A DNA stretch of 64,000 bases, taken from assembly GCF_014202995.1 (NCBI RefSeq), contig NZ_JACHIA010000001.1:372001-436000 (forward strand), given 5' to 3'. Positions within the stretch are counted from its first letter, which is position 1, and the number at the start of each line of letters is the position of its first letter. Shown piece by piece: positions 1 to 8,125 of this stretch. The DNA is from Longimicrobium terrae. GTDB taxonomy: Bacteria > Gemmatimonadota > Gemmatimonadetes > Longimicrobiales > Longimicrobiaceae. A program made the translations under genes and the position numbers. The notes under the pieces were generated by a model. The model was given only the letters and a program-made list of their open reading frames with translations, made no database searches and was not told the origin of the DNA.

Positions 1-169
1 AGTTGTTGCGCTCCGCGTGGATCAGGTGCGCGACGACCATCCGCGGGCTCCAGCTTTCCGGCCCCTCGTCACCCTCCGTCCACGCGGGCGACAGGCCGCC
101 GAGCAGCGCACCCAGCACGGCCGGGGTGCGTTCCAGAACCTGCGTCGCGGACACGAGATCAACGTTCAT
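1..169 (-). CDS. DinB-like protein, N-terminal fragment
   Basis: Cut by the window edge; only the first 56 residues are visible, read leftward from an ATG at 169. The segment ends in a W-S-P-R-x-V-V-A-H-L-x-H-A-E-R pattern, which resembles the first metal-binding helix of DinB/YfiT-type four-helix-bundle proteins (His at about 48 and 51). Such proteins are usually small metal-dependent enzymes, often thiol transferases or hydrolases of unknown substrate. The rest of the domain lies outside the window, so the family call rests on one motif. Confidence 0.6.
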   Translation of the reverse strand, partial: MNVDLVSATQVLERTPAVLGALLGGLSPAWTEGDEGPESWSPRMVVAHLIHAERNN

Positions 170-593
170 GGAGCCAACGCCTGGTGAGGGGAGGGTAGCG
201 ACGCCGGCCGCCGTTTCGCATGCGATTCAACGAGTGCTACGGTGGATTACATGTCAATCATAATACAATTTCGCGCGGGGAGCCGGAATTCGCAATGGAA
301 TGTCGACAATTCTGACCTACGCTGATTCCTCGCGCCCTTGGCGCGAGCCGCGGTTCAGCGCCCGCGCAGTCAGCGCCCGTCCGGGAGCGCCCAGATCTCC
401 ATGCGGTTTTCCAGGAACAAGGGGATCGCCACGGTGGTGGCTGGGGTTTCGGGGGGTTCGCGACCGCCGGACCGGCTCACCCCACCACGGAACCACCTCG
501 CCGGAAACGCCGCGGAAGCCAGCCGCGCTCCCGTCCTCCCGGATGCGCGGGTCCGCACCCGCGGGTGGGTATTCGAGCCGGACGGAAGTTCAC
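170..593. other. Gap without a supported gene
   Basis: No convincing gene. An AT-rich pocket at about 238-275 contains TTGACA-like and TATAAT-like hexamers on both strands and may carry the promoter of the leftward DinB-like gene. A 62-codon leftward frame (370-558) has no recognisable family and was not accepted. Confidence 0.4.
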
Positions 594-1043
594 CTATCCC
601 GACATCACCAGCAGACTGGACGTGGCCGACGCGTACAGCGTTCCGGACGCGTCCGTCAGCCGTCCCTCGGCGAATGCGGCGCGGCGGCCGCAGGTGACGA
701 TCCGCCCTTCCGCGCGCACCACACCGGTGTCGCGGGTGATGGCCCGGTGGTACGCCACCTTGAGCTCCAGCGTGGTAAAGCGCTGCCCCGGCGCCATCTG
801 GGAGAGGACGGCGTACCCGCAGCAGGAATCCAGGATGGCGGCGGCGAATCCGCCGTGCGCCACCCCCGCCGGGTTGTAGACGTAAAGGTCGGGGGTGGCC
901 TCCATCACGATGCGCCCGTCATCCACCTCCACCAGCCGGATGTCCAGCGTGTCGGTCAGCCCGGCGCGGCGGCCCGTGGACAGCATGATCCGCAGCTGCT
1001 CGATCCCGCTCAGGTGCCTGCCGATCTGGTCGATCAGCGTCAT
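594..1043 (-). CDS. PaaI-family hotdog thioesterase
   Basis: 149 residues, the usual length of a single hotdog domain. The segment V-A-H-G-G-F-A-A-A-I-L-D-S at about residues 62-74 is the characteristic HGG...D signature of PaaI/YbgC-like acyl-CoA thioesterases, followed by a beta-rich half (LELKVAYHRAI, VRAEGRIV) expected for the fold. It would hydrolyse an acyl-CoA or aryl-CoA thioester in the cytoplasm; the substrate cannot be told from sequence. It lies 34 bases downstream of the acetyltransferase gene on the same strand, so the two may be cotranscribed. Alternative family members act on menaquinone or phenylacetate intermediates; no pathway genes are adjacent. Confidence 0.8.
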   Translation of the reverse strand: MTLIDQIGRHLSGIEQLRIMLSTGRRAGLTDTLDIRLVEVDDGRIVMEATPDLYVYNPAGVAHGGFAAAILDSCCGYAVLSQMAPGQRFTTLELKVAYHRAITRDTGVVRAEGRIVTCGRRAAFAEGRLTDASGTLYASATSSLLVMSG

Positions 1044-1077
1044 GGCGGGACTCCCACCCCGGGTTCCGCGCGCGGCA

Positions 1078-1665
1078 TCAGACGGTGCGGAGCCTGGCTT
1101 CCAGCGCCTGTTTCACCGCCGGCCACTCCGCCGCCACGATGCTGAAGACCACGGAATCGCGGATGCGGCCGTCGCGCATGATCATGTGCGAGCGCAGCAC
1201 GCCCTCCTCGCGGGCACCGATCCGCGCGATGGCGGTCCGCGACCTGGTGTTGAGCGCGTCCGTCAGCAGTTCCACCCGGTTGACGCGCCACTGCTCAAAG
1301 GCGTGCCGCAGCATCAGGTACTTGGCCTCGGTGTTCACGTACGTTCGCTGCCACGACCGCGCAATGAAGGTGAAGCCGATCTCCACCCGCAGGTGCCGCG
1401 CTTCCATGGAACGGAACCGGGTGCTGCCCACCACCGCGCCGGAAGCGCGATCGATGGTGGCAAAGGCGAGTTCCCTTCCCGCGCGAAACTGCGTCTCCGC
1501 ATCGCGCAGGAAATCGGGCAGATCGCGCGGATGCGGAACCATGGTGACAGGCACTTCCCAGAGCGCCCCGTCCTCGATCGCCCCCGCAAGGCCGGCAAGG
1601 TGCGCCTCGCCCAGCGGCTCCAGCGTGATCCGCGGGCCCCGCAGTTCGGTCTTTTCGATGATCAT
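1078..1665 (-). CDS. GNAT acetyltransferase, RimJ/RimL type
   Basis: 195 residues. Begins with L-R-G-P-R-I-T-L-E-P-L, the typical opening strand of RimJ/RimL-like N-acetyltransferases, and continues with V-V-G-S-T-R-F, W-Q-R-T-Y-V-N-T-E-A-K (acetyl-CoA binding region) and L-N-T-R-S-R-T-A-I-A-R-I-G-A-R-E-E-G, the conserved C-terminal N-x-x-S helix of the family. Predicted to transfer acetyl from acetyl-CoA to an amine, possibly a protein N-terminus or small molecule. Substrate unknown. It is the upstream gene of a likely two-gene unit with the thioesterase. Confidence 0.85.
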   Translation of the reverse strand: MIIEKTELRGPRITLEPLGEAHLAGLAGAIEDGALWEVPVTMVPHPRDLPDFLRDAETQFRAGRELAFATIDRASGAVVGSTRFRSMEARHLRVEIGFTFIARSWQRTYVNTEAKYLMLRHAFEQWRVNRVELLTDALNTRSRTAIARIGAREEGVLRSHMIMRDGRIRDSVVFSIVAAEWPAVKQALEARLRTV

Positions 1666-2015
1666 GGACGGAAACTCGGGTGGCGGCCGGACACGGCGGA
1701 TCGATCAGTGGATGAGGAACGGCCCGGCGCCCACACGATGCAATCAGGGGCGGGCGGCGGTCAATCTTGATTCCGGAATCAACCGCCATCATCCACCCGC
1801 GAGGAAACTCCCCACGCGTCAAATCCACCGAAATCGGCTGCGTGGATGGACGCGGCGGAACCACGGCCGGTGTCGTGTCCCGGGAGCGGGAAAGCGGCGT
1901 TGGAGAGCGTGACGGCGGAAAGTGTGCGGTGCGTTTCCCTGCGGTCCCGCCCGGCCCGCATCTTGTAATCTTCCGCCGCGGAAATCCGGAAACGTATGAA
2001 CCGGGCGGCGGCACG
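1666..2015. other. Divergent intergenic region without a gene
   Basis: 350 bases between the leftward acetyltransferase and the rightward signal-peptidase-like gene; must hold both promoters. An open frame runs through it into the next gene, but its translation here is low-quality and lacks family similarity, so the region is treated as non-coding. Confidence 0.4.
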
Positions 2016-2669
2016 ATGCAGCGAGTTGTTTATCGGATGATGGGGGAGCGGCGCGCCACCCCCCGCGACGGCGCCAACCGCGGACGGCGCGCGAGCGATG
2101 TGGAGCCCATGCGCGGCTGGAGGCCGGCGCTGTGGATCGCGCTGGGCGTGGCGCTGGCGGACTGGGCGGTCAAATTCGCCATCACCCGGACGATGGCGCA
2201 GGAGGAGTTCCGCGAGGTCATTCCCAACGCGGTCGCGCTCTGGCACGTGCGCAACCACGCCATGATCCTGGGGCTGTGGGACAACCTGCCCCTGGGCGGG
2301 CGCAAGGTGCTGGCGCTGGTGGCCTCCATGCTGGGCGTGCTGGTGCTGATGCAGATCATGGGTCGCGCCCACCGCCTGTCAAACACGCAGCGGCGCTGGG
2401 CGTGGCTGTTCGTGGGGATGATCTGCGGCGGCATGCTGGGCAACCTGGGCGAACGCGTCATTCACTGGGGCGTCACCGACTACCTCTCGTTCCGCTGGGG
2501 GCCGTACTGGCTGCCGCCCGGCAACGTGGCCGACATCGCGCTTTTTCTTTCCATCCCCCTGGCGCTCCCCATCATCGGCTTCGAGCTGATGGGTCGCGCG
2601 CGCCGCGGCCGGACGGTAAAGCTGACCGCCGCCGCGCCCCCGCTCGCCACGCCCGCCGCGGCGGACTGA
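2016..2669 (+). CDS. Signal peptidase II (LspA)-like membrane protein
   Basis: About 217 residues from ATG 2016; an ATG at 2109 with GGAG just upstream is an equally possible start and gives 186 residues, nearer the usual LspA length. Four hydrophobic segments are visible. LspA signatures are present in order: D-W-x-x-K in the first helix, R-N-x-A near the second, then GG-M-L-GN-L-GER and V-T-D-Y, and finally P-x-N-V-A-D. The two Asp of V-T-D-Y and N-V-A-D match the catalytic aspartyl pair of lipoprotein signal peptidase. The usually conserved D-R of G-N-x-x-D-R is E-R here. It probably cleaves lipoprotein signal peptides, but a divergent paralogue is possible. Confidence 0.65.
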   Translation: MQRVVYRMMGERRATPRDGANRGRRASDVEPMRGWRPALWIALGVALADWAVKFAITRTMAQEEFREVIPNAVALWHVRNHAMILGLWDNLPLGGRKVLALVASMLGVLVLMQIMGRAHRLSNTQRRWAWLFVGMICGGMLGNLGERVIHWGVTDYLSFRWGPYWLPPGNVADIALFLSIPLALPIIGFELMGRARRGRTVKLTAAAPPLATPAAAD

Positions 2670-2752
2670 ACGCATCCGCTGGCGGTGCACCGGAGGGCGC
2701 GCCTATCTTTCGCGCGCCCTTTGTGTTTCCCGCATCCCGTGGTTCGCGCCTG

Positions 2753-3589
2753 ATGGTTCCCGAGTCCAAGCGTCAGCACCTTCAATCCCTGCTCCGCGAC
2801 TGCGGCTCCGTTGTCGTGGGCTACAGCGGCGGGGTGGATTCCGTCTTTCTGGCCCGCGTCGCCGTGCAGGTGCTGGGGCCCGAACGCGTGCTCGCGGTGA
2901 CGGGAAAGAGCGACAGCATCGCCTCGTGGATGGAAGACACGGCGCGCGGCGTCGCGGAGGAATTCGGCATTCCGTGGCTGGAACTGGAAACGCGGGAAAT
3001 GGATGACCCGCGCTACGCGGCCAATCCCAGCAACCGCTGCTACTTCTGCAAGTCGGAGCTGTGGGGCCGCCTTTCCGCCCTGGCGCGGGAGCGCGGATAC
3101 AATACCGTGCTGGACGGCGCCAACGCGGACGACGTGGGCGACCACCGCCCGGGCGCCGTGGCCGCGACGGAAAACGACGTGCGCTCGCCGCTGCTGGAAG
3201 CCGGGCTCACCAAGGCGGAGATCCGCGCCTGGTCGCACGAGCTGGGGCTCCCCACGTGGGACCAGCCCGCCGCGCCCTGCCTGGCCTCGCGCATCCCCTA
3301 CGGCCTGTCGGTCACGCCGGAGCGGCTGAAGCAGATCGAGCGCGCGGAACTGGGGCTGCGGGCCCTCGGCTTCCGCGACTTCCGCGTCCGCCATCACGGC
3401 TCCGTCGCGCGGCTTGAGGTGCATCCGGACGAGCTTCACCGCGTGACCGCGCACCGTGCGGAGATGCTGCGCGCGGTGCGGTCCGCCGGGTTCGGGCGCG
3501 TGCTCATCGACCTGCAGGGCTACCGCCGCGGCGCGCTGAACGAGGGCCTCGCGGGCGTGCAGCTCGTGCAACTGGGCGCGGCGCTGTGA
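2753..3589 (+). CDS. larE: ATP-dependent sacrificial sulfur transferase LarE
   Basis: 278 residues. PP-loop S-G-G-V-D-S at residues 25-30 binds ATP; C-Y-F-C at 96-99; and A-A-P-C-L-A-S-R around Cys176, the position of the sacrificial cysteine in characterised LarE. The tail F-G-R-V-L-I-D-L-Q-G-Y-R-R-G is family-typical. LarE adenylates the carboxylate of a nicotinate-derived dinucleotide and inserts sulfur in making the nickel-pincer nucleotide cofactor. LarB and LarC are not in this window, so the target here may differ. Its last four bases overlap the next gene (GTGA), and the three genes 2753-5021 form a tight translationally coupled unit. Confidence 0.88.
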   Translation: MVPESKRQHLQSLLRDCGSVVVGYSGGVDSVFLARVAVQVLGPERVLAVTGKSDSIASWMEDTARGVAEEFGIPWLELETREMDDPRYAANPSNRCYFCKSELWGRLSALARERGYNTVLDGANADDVGDHRPGAVAATENDVRSPLLEAGLTKAEIRAWSHELGLPTWDQPAAPCLASRIPYGLSVTPERLKQIERAELGLRALGFRDFRVRHHGSVARLEVHPDELHRVTAHRAEMLRAVRSAGFGRVLIDLQGYRRGALNEGLAGVQLVQLGAAL

Positions 3590-3831
3590 CGGCCGATCCG
3601 CGCGTGCCGCTCGCCCTGGCCGCGCTCGCGGAGCACGGAATCGCCGGCGCCGACGTGTCGGTGGAAGGGCACGAGCGCGAAATGGCCGCCGTGCGCGTCC
3701 CCGCGGACGCGTGGGAACGCATGATAGGCGACGAGGGCGCGCGGATCGCGGCCGCGGTCAAGGTAGCCGGCTTTCGCTACGTCGCGCTGGATCTGGCGGA
3801 CGACGACGAGCCGGATTCCGCCACCGCATGA
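3586..3831 (+). CDS. Small protein resembling the LarE C-terminal subdomain
   Basis: 81 residues from a GTG that overlaps the larE stop. Its second half (G-D-E-G-A-R-I-A-A-A-V-K-V-A-G-F-R-Y-V-A-L-D-L-A) aligns with the LarE tail of the preceding gene (H-R-A-E-M-L-R-A-V-R-S-A-G-F-G-R-V-L-I-D-L-Q). No PP-loop or cysteines, so it cannot be catalytic alone. It may be a free-standing copy of the LarE C-terminal module, perhaps acting on LarE assembly. Its stop overlaps the start of the next gene (ATGA). Function is inferred only from position and resemblance. Confidence 0.65.
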   Translation: MTADPRVPLALAALAEHGIAGADVSVEGHEREMAAVRVPADAWERMIGDEGARIAAAVKVAGFRYVALDLADDDEPDSATA

Positions 3832-5021
3832 ACGCGGACGCGCCGGTCTACCTGGACTACGCGGCCACCTCCGCCATCCGCCCGGACGCGGTCATCGACG
3901 CGGTGGGCGACTACCTGCGCGGCATCGGCGCCACACCGGGGCGCGCGGGGCACCGGCGCGCGGTGGAGGCCGGCCGCGTCGTCTTCCGCTGCCGGCGGGC
4001 GCTGGCGGAGCTCTTCAACCTTCCCGGCGATCCCGGCCGCCTCACCTTTCAGCTGAACGCCACGCACGCGCTCAACGTGGCGCTGCTGGGGCTGCTGCGC
4101 TCCGGCGATCGCGTAGTGCGCACCGCGTACGACCACAACGCCGTCCGCCGTCCCGTAAACGCGTTGATGGCGCGCGGCGTTCGCCAGACCGTGCTGCGCG
4201 GCGCGCCGGACGGCTCGGTGGATCTGGACGAAGCCGCGCGTGCGCTGGCGGGAAACGGCGAACCGGCGCGCCTGCTCGTCATCACCCACGCCAACAACGT
4301 GCTGGGGACGGCGCTCCCTGTGGCGGAACTCGCGGCGCTGGCGCACGATGTGGGCGCGCTGGTGCTGGTGGATGCGGCGCAGTCCGCCGGCCACCTGCCG
4401 ATCGACGTGCAGGCGATGGGCATCGACCTGCTGGCCTTTACCGGGCACAAGGGGCTGCTGGGGCCGCAGGGCACGGGCGGGCTCTGGGCGCGCGAGGGTG
4501 TGGAGGTAGGACCGACGTTCTTTGGCGGAACGGGCGGCGATTCCGATTCGCCGGACATGCCGGAACTGCTGCCGGACCGGCTGGAGGCGGGGTCGCAGAA
4601 CGGGCCGGGGATCGCGGGTCTGCTGGCCGGCGTGCAATGGGTGATGGAGCGCGGCGTTCCCGCCCTTCACGCGCGCGAATCGCTGCTCAAGCTGCGGCTG
4701 TGGTACGCGCTGGACTGCATCGCCGGAATCACGGTGCTCAGCCCGCCCGCTCCGGACGGCGTGGGGATCGTGACCATCGCGGCGGCGGCGATGGACGCGG
4801 CGGAACTGGCGACGCGGCTTGACCGCGAGGCGGGGGTGCTGGTGCGCGCCGGGCTTCACTGCGCGCCGGAGCAGCACGACCTGTTGGGCACGGGCCGCAC
4901 GGGTGCGGTGCGCTTCAGCATCGGCTGGGCGACCACGGAGGATGAGGTGGACTGGGCGGCGGCCGCCGTGGCGCGCATCGCGGGCGCGGCGGAACCGGGG
5001 CCGGAGCCGGCGGGTAGCTGA
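3828..5021 (+). CDS. Class V aminotransferase, cysteine-desulfurase-like
   Basis: 397 residues. Opens with V-Y-L-D-Y-A-A-T-S, the class V signature; V-D-A-A-Q-S-A-G-H places the PLP-ring Asp at 182, and F-T-G-H-K-G-L-L-G-P-Q-G places the Schiff-base Lys at 208. R-A-G-L-H-C-A-P-x-x-H puts the candidate persulfide Cys at 345, as in the EF2568-like branch of cysteine desulfurases. Likely mobilises sulfur from L-cysteine as an enzyme-bound persulfide. Sitting directly after larE, it may feed sulfur to, or restore, a LarE-linked reaction; that partnership is inferred from the overlapping genes. Confidence 0.85.
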   Translation: MNADAPVYLDYAATSAIRPDAVIDAVGDYLRGIGATPGRAGHRRAVEAGRVVFRCRRALAELFNLPGDPGRLTFQLNATHALNVALLGLLRSGDRVVRTAYDHNAVRRPVNALMARGVRQTVLRGAPDGSVDLDEAARALAGNGEPARLLVITHANNVLGTALPVAELAALAHDVGALVLVDAAQSAGHLPIDVQAMGIDLLAFTGHKGLLGPQGTGGLWAREGVEVGPTFFGGTGGDSDSPDMPELLPDRLEAGSQNGPGIAGLLAGVQWVMERGVPALHARESLLKLRLWYALDCIAGITVLSPPAPDGVGIVTIAAAAMDAAELATRLDREAGVLVRAGLHCAPEQHDLLGTGRTGAVRFSIGWATTEDEVDWAAAAVARIAGAAEPGPEPAGS

Positions 5022-5058
5022 GAGCCGGAAATGCGGCAACTCGATGAAGGAGAAGCGG

Positions 5059-5670
5059 ATGGCGCGTGGTGCGGGGGGAAAGGTGTTGCTGCTGGTGCTG
5101 CTGGCCCTGGTGGCCGCGGGACTGTGGACGTTCCGCGGGCTGATTCCCGGGCCGTGGCAGCGAAGCCGCGTGGTGACCGAGGTGTCGGAAGCGGGCGCCG
5201 TTTCGGCGGATGAAAAGCTGAAGCGCCTGCGCGAAGACGGCGACACGGTGCGGCTGAGCGGAATCGAGTTCACCAGCTATGTCCGCTACCGGATGGCGCA
5301 GCGCTTTGCGCAGGATCTGGAGACGCCCATCATCTCCTTTGAAGGCGAGAAGATCCGCGTGGACGGCCGCGTTCCCAAGGACAAGCTCCCGCTGGAGAAG
5401 TTCGGCGCGGCGGCGCAGTTCGTCCCGGACACGGCGGACGTGATGGTGGATGGAACGATGCGGATGGTGGCGGAGGGACGTGCCGCGCTGCGCGTGCAGG
5501 ATGCGCGCTTCGCCAAGGTCGCCGTCCCGCGCGACCGTTACCTGCCACTGCTCAAGAACCTGCGCCTCCCCACGGACACGCAGCTGGCCGAAGACGAAGT
5601 CGGCGTCCAACTGCCCCCGGGCGTCGGCTCCGCGCGCGTCGAAAACGGCGAACTGGTCCTTGCGAAATAG
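5059..5670 (+). CDS. Membrane-anchored protein of unknown function
   Basis: 203 residues from ATG 5059, chosen because AAGGAG lies 6 bases upstream; an in-frame ATG at 5044 is less well placed. Residues 8-26 form one hydrophobic helix (leucine/valine/alanine-rich) after a basic start, consistent with an uncleaved anchor or signal peptide, so the remaining 175 residues are probably periplasmic. The body is mixed alpha/beta and has no cysteines or obvious catalytic motif. I do not recognise the family. It follows the sulfur gene cluster by 37 bases but nothing links its function to it. Confidence 0.7.
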   Translation: MARGAGGKVLLLVLLALVAAGLWTFRGLIPGPWQRSRVVTEVSEAGAVSADEKLKRLREDGDTVRLSGIEFTSYVRYRMAQRFAQDLETPIISFEGEKIRVDGRVPKDKLPLEKFGAAAQFVPDTADVMVDGTMRMVAEGRAALRVQDARFAKVAVPRDRYLPLLKNLRLPTDTQLAEDEVGVQLPPGVGSARVENGELVLAK

Positions 5671-5694
5671 CGACACCGCCACGAGCCGTCCCCA

Positions 5695-5817
5695 AGGCAG
5701 AAACCCGCAGGAGCGTGCCGAAGCCCGCCCTCGTGCTGAGGTCTCCCCCTCTCCCGCTTGCGGGAGAGGGGGCCGGGGGGTGAGGGCTGCCTGCCGCCGC
5801 GCCCCACTGTCCGGACC
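5695..5817. repeat. Dispersed intergenic repeat, copy 1
   Basis: About 120 bases that recur at 15066-15185 in the same orientation. The core is a hairpin (CCCTCTCCCGC/GCGGGAGAGGG around 5747-5771) followed by a G-rich tract and a GGCTGCC/TGCCGCCGCGCC segment. Shared flanks (AAACCCGC..., GAAGCC.GCC.TCG..., TGAGGTCTCC) extend the similarity well outside the hairpin. Lies between two same-strand genes and could act as an attenuator or terminator for the upstream one. Confidence 0.75.
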
Positions 5818-5926
5818 GCACCCATCGTTACCGCCACACCGTTTCCGTCACATCCGTCCCATCCATCGCTTCGCCTCCGCGGCGCGATCACCGAACGCAC
5901 ACCGCTTCAGCAGATAGATTCCGACC

Positions 5927-7288
5927 ATGGCACGCATTCTGGTCGTCGACGACGAAGAAGGCATCCGCCGGGTGCTGCACCAGCTGTTCGAGTACGAGGA
6001 CCACGAGGTCCGCTCGGCCGGCGGCGGCGCGGAGGCCATCAGCATCTACGCGGAATTCCAGCCGGACGTCACCTTTCTGGACGTCAAGATGGCGCGCATG
6101 GACGGCCTGGAGGCGCTGACCAAGATCCGCGAGCACGATCCCGCCGCCGTCATCATCATGATCAGCGGGCATGGGACCATCGATACGGCCGTGGAAGCCA
6201 CCCGCCGCGGCGCCTACGACTTTCTCGAAAAGCCGCTGGATACCGACCGGCTTCTGCTCGTCCTGCGCAACGCGCTGCAGCAGCAGGGGCTGGTGCAGGA
6301 AAACCAGCGGCTGCGCGGCGAGATCGAGAGCCGGCACCAGATTGTGGGCCGCAGCTTCGCGCTGAGGCAGGTGCTGGACCGGGTGGAAAAGGTGGCGCCG
6401 ACGGACGCGCGCGTGCTCATCACCGGCGAGAACGGTACGGGCAAGGAGCTGGTCGCCCGTGCCATCCACCGCCTGTCGCCCCGCGCGGACAAGGCGTTCA
6501 TCGAGCTGAACTGCGCCGCCATTCCGTCGGAACTGATTGAATCCGAGCTGTTCGGCCACATGAAGGGCTCGTTCACCGGCGCGCACGAGGACCGTGCCGG
6601 CAAGTTCGAGCTGGCGGACGGCGGCACGCTGTTTCTGGACGAAATCGGCGACATGAGCCTGGCCGCGCAGGCCAAGGTGCTGCGCGCGCTGCAGGAGGGG
6701 ATCGTGACGCGGGTGGGCGGCGCCAAGCCCATTCAGGTGGACGTGCGCGTGCTGGCGGCCACCAACAAGGACGTCGAGGACGAGATCGCCGCTGGCCGCT
6801 TTCGTGAGGACCTGTACTACCGGCTGAACGTCATTCCGCTCATCGTCCCTTCCCTGCGCGAGCGGCGGGAAGACATCAGCATGCTCGTGCGCCACTTCGT
6901 GGAGGCGAACGCGCGGCAGTCCAACATGCGTCCCAAGCAGTTCACCGACGAGGCGCTGGACCGGCTGCAGCGTATGGACTGGCCCGGCAACGTGCGCGAA
7001 CTGCGCAACACGGTGGAGCGCCTGCTGATCCTTGCGTCCGGCGCGTCCGTGACGGGAGAGGATGTGGACCTGCTGGTGGGCGGCAAGATGAAGGGCGGCG
7101 GGCTGTCCGGCGACCTGCTGGGGTGCGCGACGTTCGCGGAGTTCAAGGAGGCGGCGGAGCGCGCGTTCATCCTGCAGAAGCTGCGCGAAAACGACTGGAA
7201 CGTGTCGGAAACGGCGCGCATCATCGACATGCCGCGCAGCAACCTGTACAAGAAGATCGAGCGCTACGACCTGGTGCGCGAAGGGTGA
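5927..7288 (+). CDS. Sigma-54-dependent response regulator, NtrC family
   Basis: 453 residues: receiver domain 1-118 with phospho-acceptor Asp52 and the D-D-E acidic pocket; AAA+ sigma-54 interaction domain about 135-370 with Walker A G-E-N-G-T-G-K-E near 167-174 and the sigma-54 contact loop G-S-F-T-G-A at 214-219 (usually G-A-F-T-G-A); Fis-type HTH at the C-terminus ([18 protein letters not shown]). Acts by phosphorylation-controlled ATP hydrolysis to open sigma-54 promoters. No sensor kinase is adjacent, so it is an orphan here; its stop overlaps the GTG of the next gene. Confidence 0.93.
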   Translation: MARILVVDDEEGIRRVLHQLFEYEDHEVRSAGGGAEAISIYAEFQPDVTFLDVKMARMDGLEALTKIREHDPAAVIIMISGHGTIDTAVEATRRGAYDFLEKPLDTDRLLLVLRNALQQQGLVQENQRLRGEIESRHQIVGRSFALRQVLDRVEKVAPTDARVLITGENGTGKELVARAIHRLSPRADKAFIELNCAAIPSELIESELFGHMKGSFTGAHEDRAGKFELADGGTLFLDEIGDMSLAAQAKVLRALQEGIVTRVGGAKPIQVDVRVLAATNKDVEDEIAAGRFREDLYYRLNVIPLIVPSLRERREDISMLVRHFVEANARQSNMRPKQFTDEALDRLQRMDWPGNVRELRNTVERLLILASGASVTGEDVDLLVGGKMKGGGLSGDLLGCATFAEFKEAAERAFILQKLRENDWNVSETARIIDMPRSNLYKKIERYDLVREG

Positions 7289-7485
7289 CGCGGGGCGGCG
7301 CGGGCGCCTGGGCGCTCATCAGCCTGGCGTGGATGGTGGGGACGTTCGGCGGGGGGTGGTTGATGGCCTGGCTGTACAAGCGGCTGCACCCGTCGCTGGC
7401 GTTCTACAAGCTGTGGGCGTTCTGGTCGATGATCCTGATGGGCATCGCCACGCTCATGTTCGCGTTCGGCGTGGTGAAACTGTAG
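7285..7485 (+). CDS. Small two-helix membrane protein
   Basis: 66 residues from a GTG overlapping the regulator stop (GTGA), which argues for translational coupling. Two hydrophobic segments (about 7-27 and 41-63) separated by a short basic loop (Y-K-R-L-H-P). No family recognised. The overlap with a response regulator gene and the terminator 27 bases downstream place it as the last gene of that unit. Function unknown. Confidence 0.65.
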   Translation: MTRGGAGAWALISLAWMVGTFGGGWLMAWLYKRLHPSLAFYKLWAFWSMILMGIATLMFAFGVVKL

Positions 7486-7512
7486 CACGCTGGCGTTCTT
7501 TTTCGGACGATG

Positions 7513-7552
7513 ACGGGCCTCTTCGGCGGACGCCGGGATGGCCCGTTTCTTT
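7513..7552 (+). terminator. Rho-independent terminator
   Basis: ACGGGCC (7513-7519) pairs with GGCCCGT (7540-7546), with a GC-rich inner stem and a TTTCTTT tail. Placed right after the regulator/membrane-protein unit. Confidence 0.7.
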
Positions 7553-7617
7553 GTCGGATGGTACTCAGCGCCGGGGCTGGTGCGGTGTGACCATCACGGT
7601 TGGCTCGCCCGGAAAGT

Positions 7618-7686
7618 AGATCCTTCGTCGGCGCCAGAATCCGGTCCGACGGAGGGCTCGGCCGGCGCCTCCTCAGGATGACATGG
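7618..7686. repeat. Dispersed repeat with AGATCCTTCG / CAGGATGACA ends (copy 1)
   Basis: Runs from AGATCCTTCG at 7618 to CTCAGGATGACATGG at 7686, with a GGCGCC-rich interior. An inverted partner lies at 7879-7945, so together they make a large interrupted palindrome in this gene-free stretch. Related copies occur at 31963-32038, 32106-32186 and, as a partial end, near 62908-62935. Confidence 0.7.
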
Positions 7687-7878
7687 TTTTGGGCGCTGAC
7701 TGAAGTTGCGTCCGAATCCGTCGTCCAAAGGACGACACGCGTGGACCCGCCGCTGGACACCCGCCGCTGGCGGCGTCCGAAGGGCGACGACGGCGGTTGC
7801 GCAGGCACTCAGTCGCAGTGCAGATCGTCGTCTGCCAGTGCCATGCATGAGGCGCGGCATCCGCGGACGCCCTACTTC

Positions 7879-7945
7879 CATGTCATCCTGAGGGAGCGCG
7901 CACCGCGCCATCCCCGGCGCCGAATCATGCGCGACCGAAGGATCT
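7879..7945. repeat. Dispersed repeat, inverted partner of 7618-7686
   Basis: Begins CATGTCATCCTGAGGGAGCG and ends CCGAAGGATCT, the mirror image of the copy at 7618. The 7486-8125 interval of about 640 bases holds these two copies, a terminator and a candidate promoter but no supported gene. Confidence 0.7.
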
Positions 7946-8034
7946 GGCCTGCGACAAGCCAACTCTCCCGCCCCGCACGGACTCGCCCACGCCTTGTTTC
8001 AGTCCATCCATCCCACCTATCACCTTGCCCGCGT

Positions 8035-8062
8035 TTGCCCCACTTGCCGCGCGGGTTAGATT
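8035..8062 (+). promoter_or_regulatory. Candidate sigma-70 promoter for the aldehyde dehydrogenase
   Basis: TTGCCC (8035-8040) and TAGATT (8057-8062) are separated by 16 bases, about 64 bases before the start codon. The AT-richer box stands out in GC-rich surroundings. No experimental support. Confidence 0.35.
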
Positions 8063-8125
8063 AACCGGCTTCATCCGGACCGGCTCAAGGGAGAGCCCGC
8101 CCAGCACCCTCCACGCGAAACGAGC

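Noticed and set aside
370-558. 62-codon leftward frame ending in N-R-M-E-I-W-A-L-P-D-G-R
   Set aside because: The tail recalls the end of Uma2-like nucleases, but too short and otherwise unlike; not enough to call a pseudogene.
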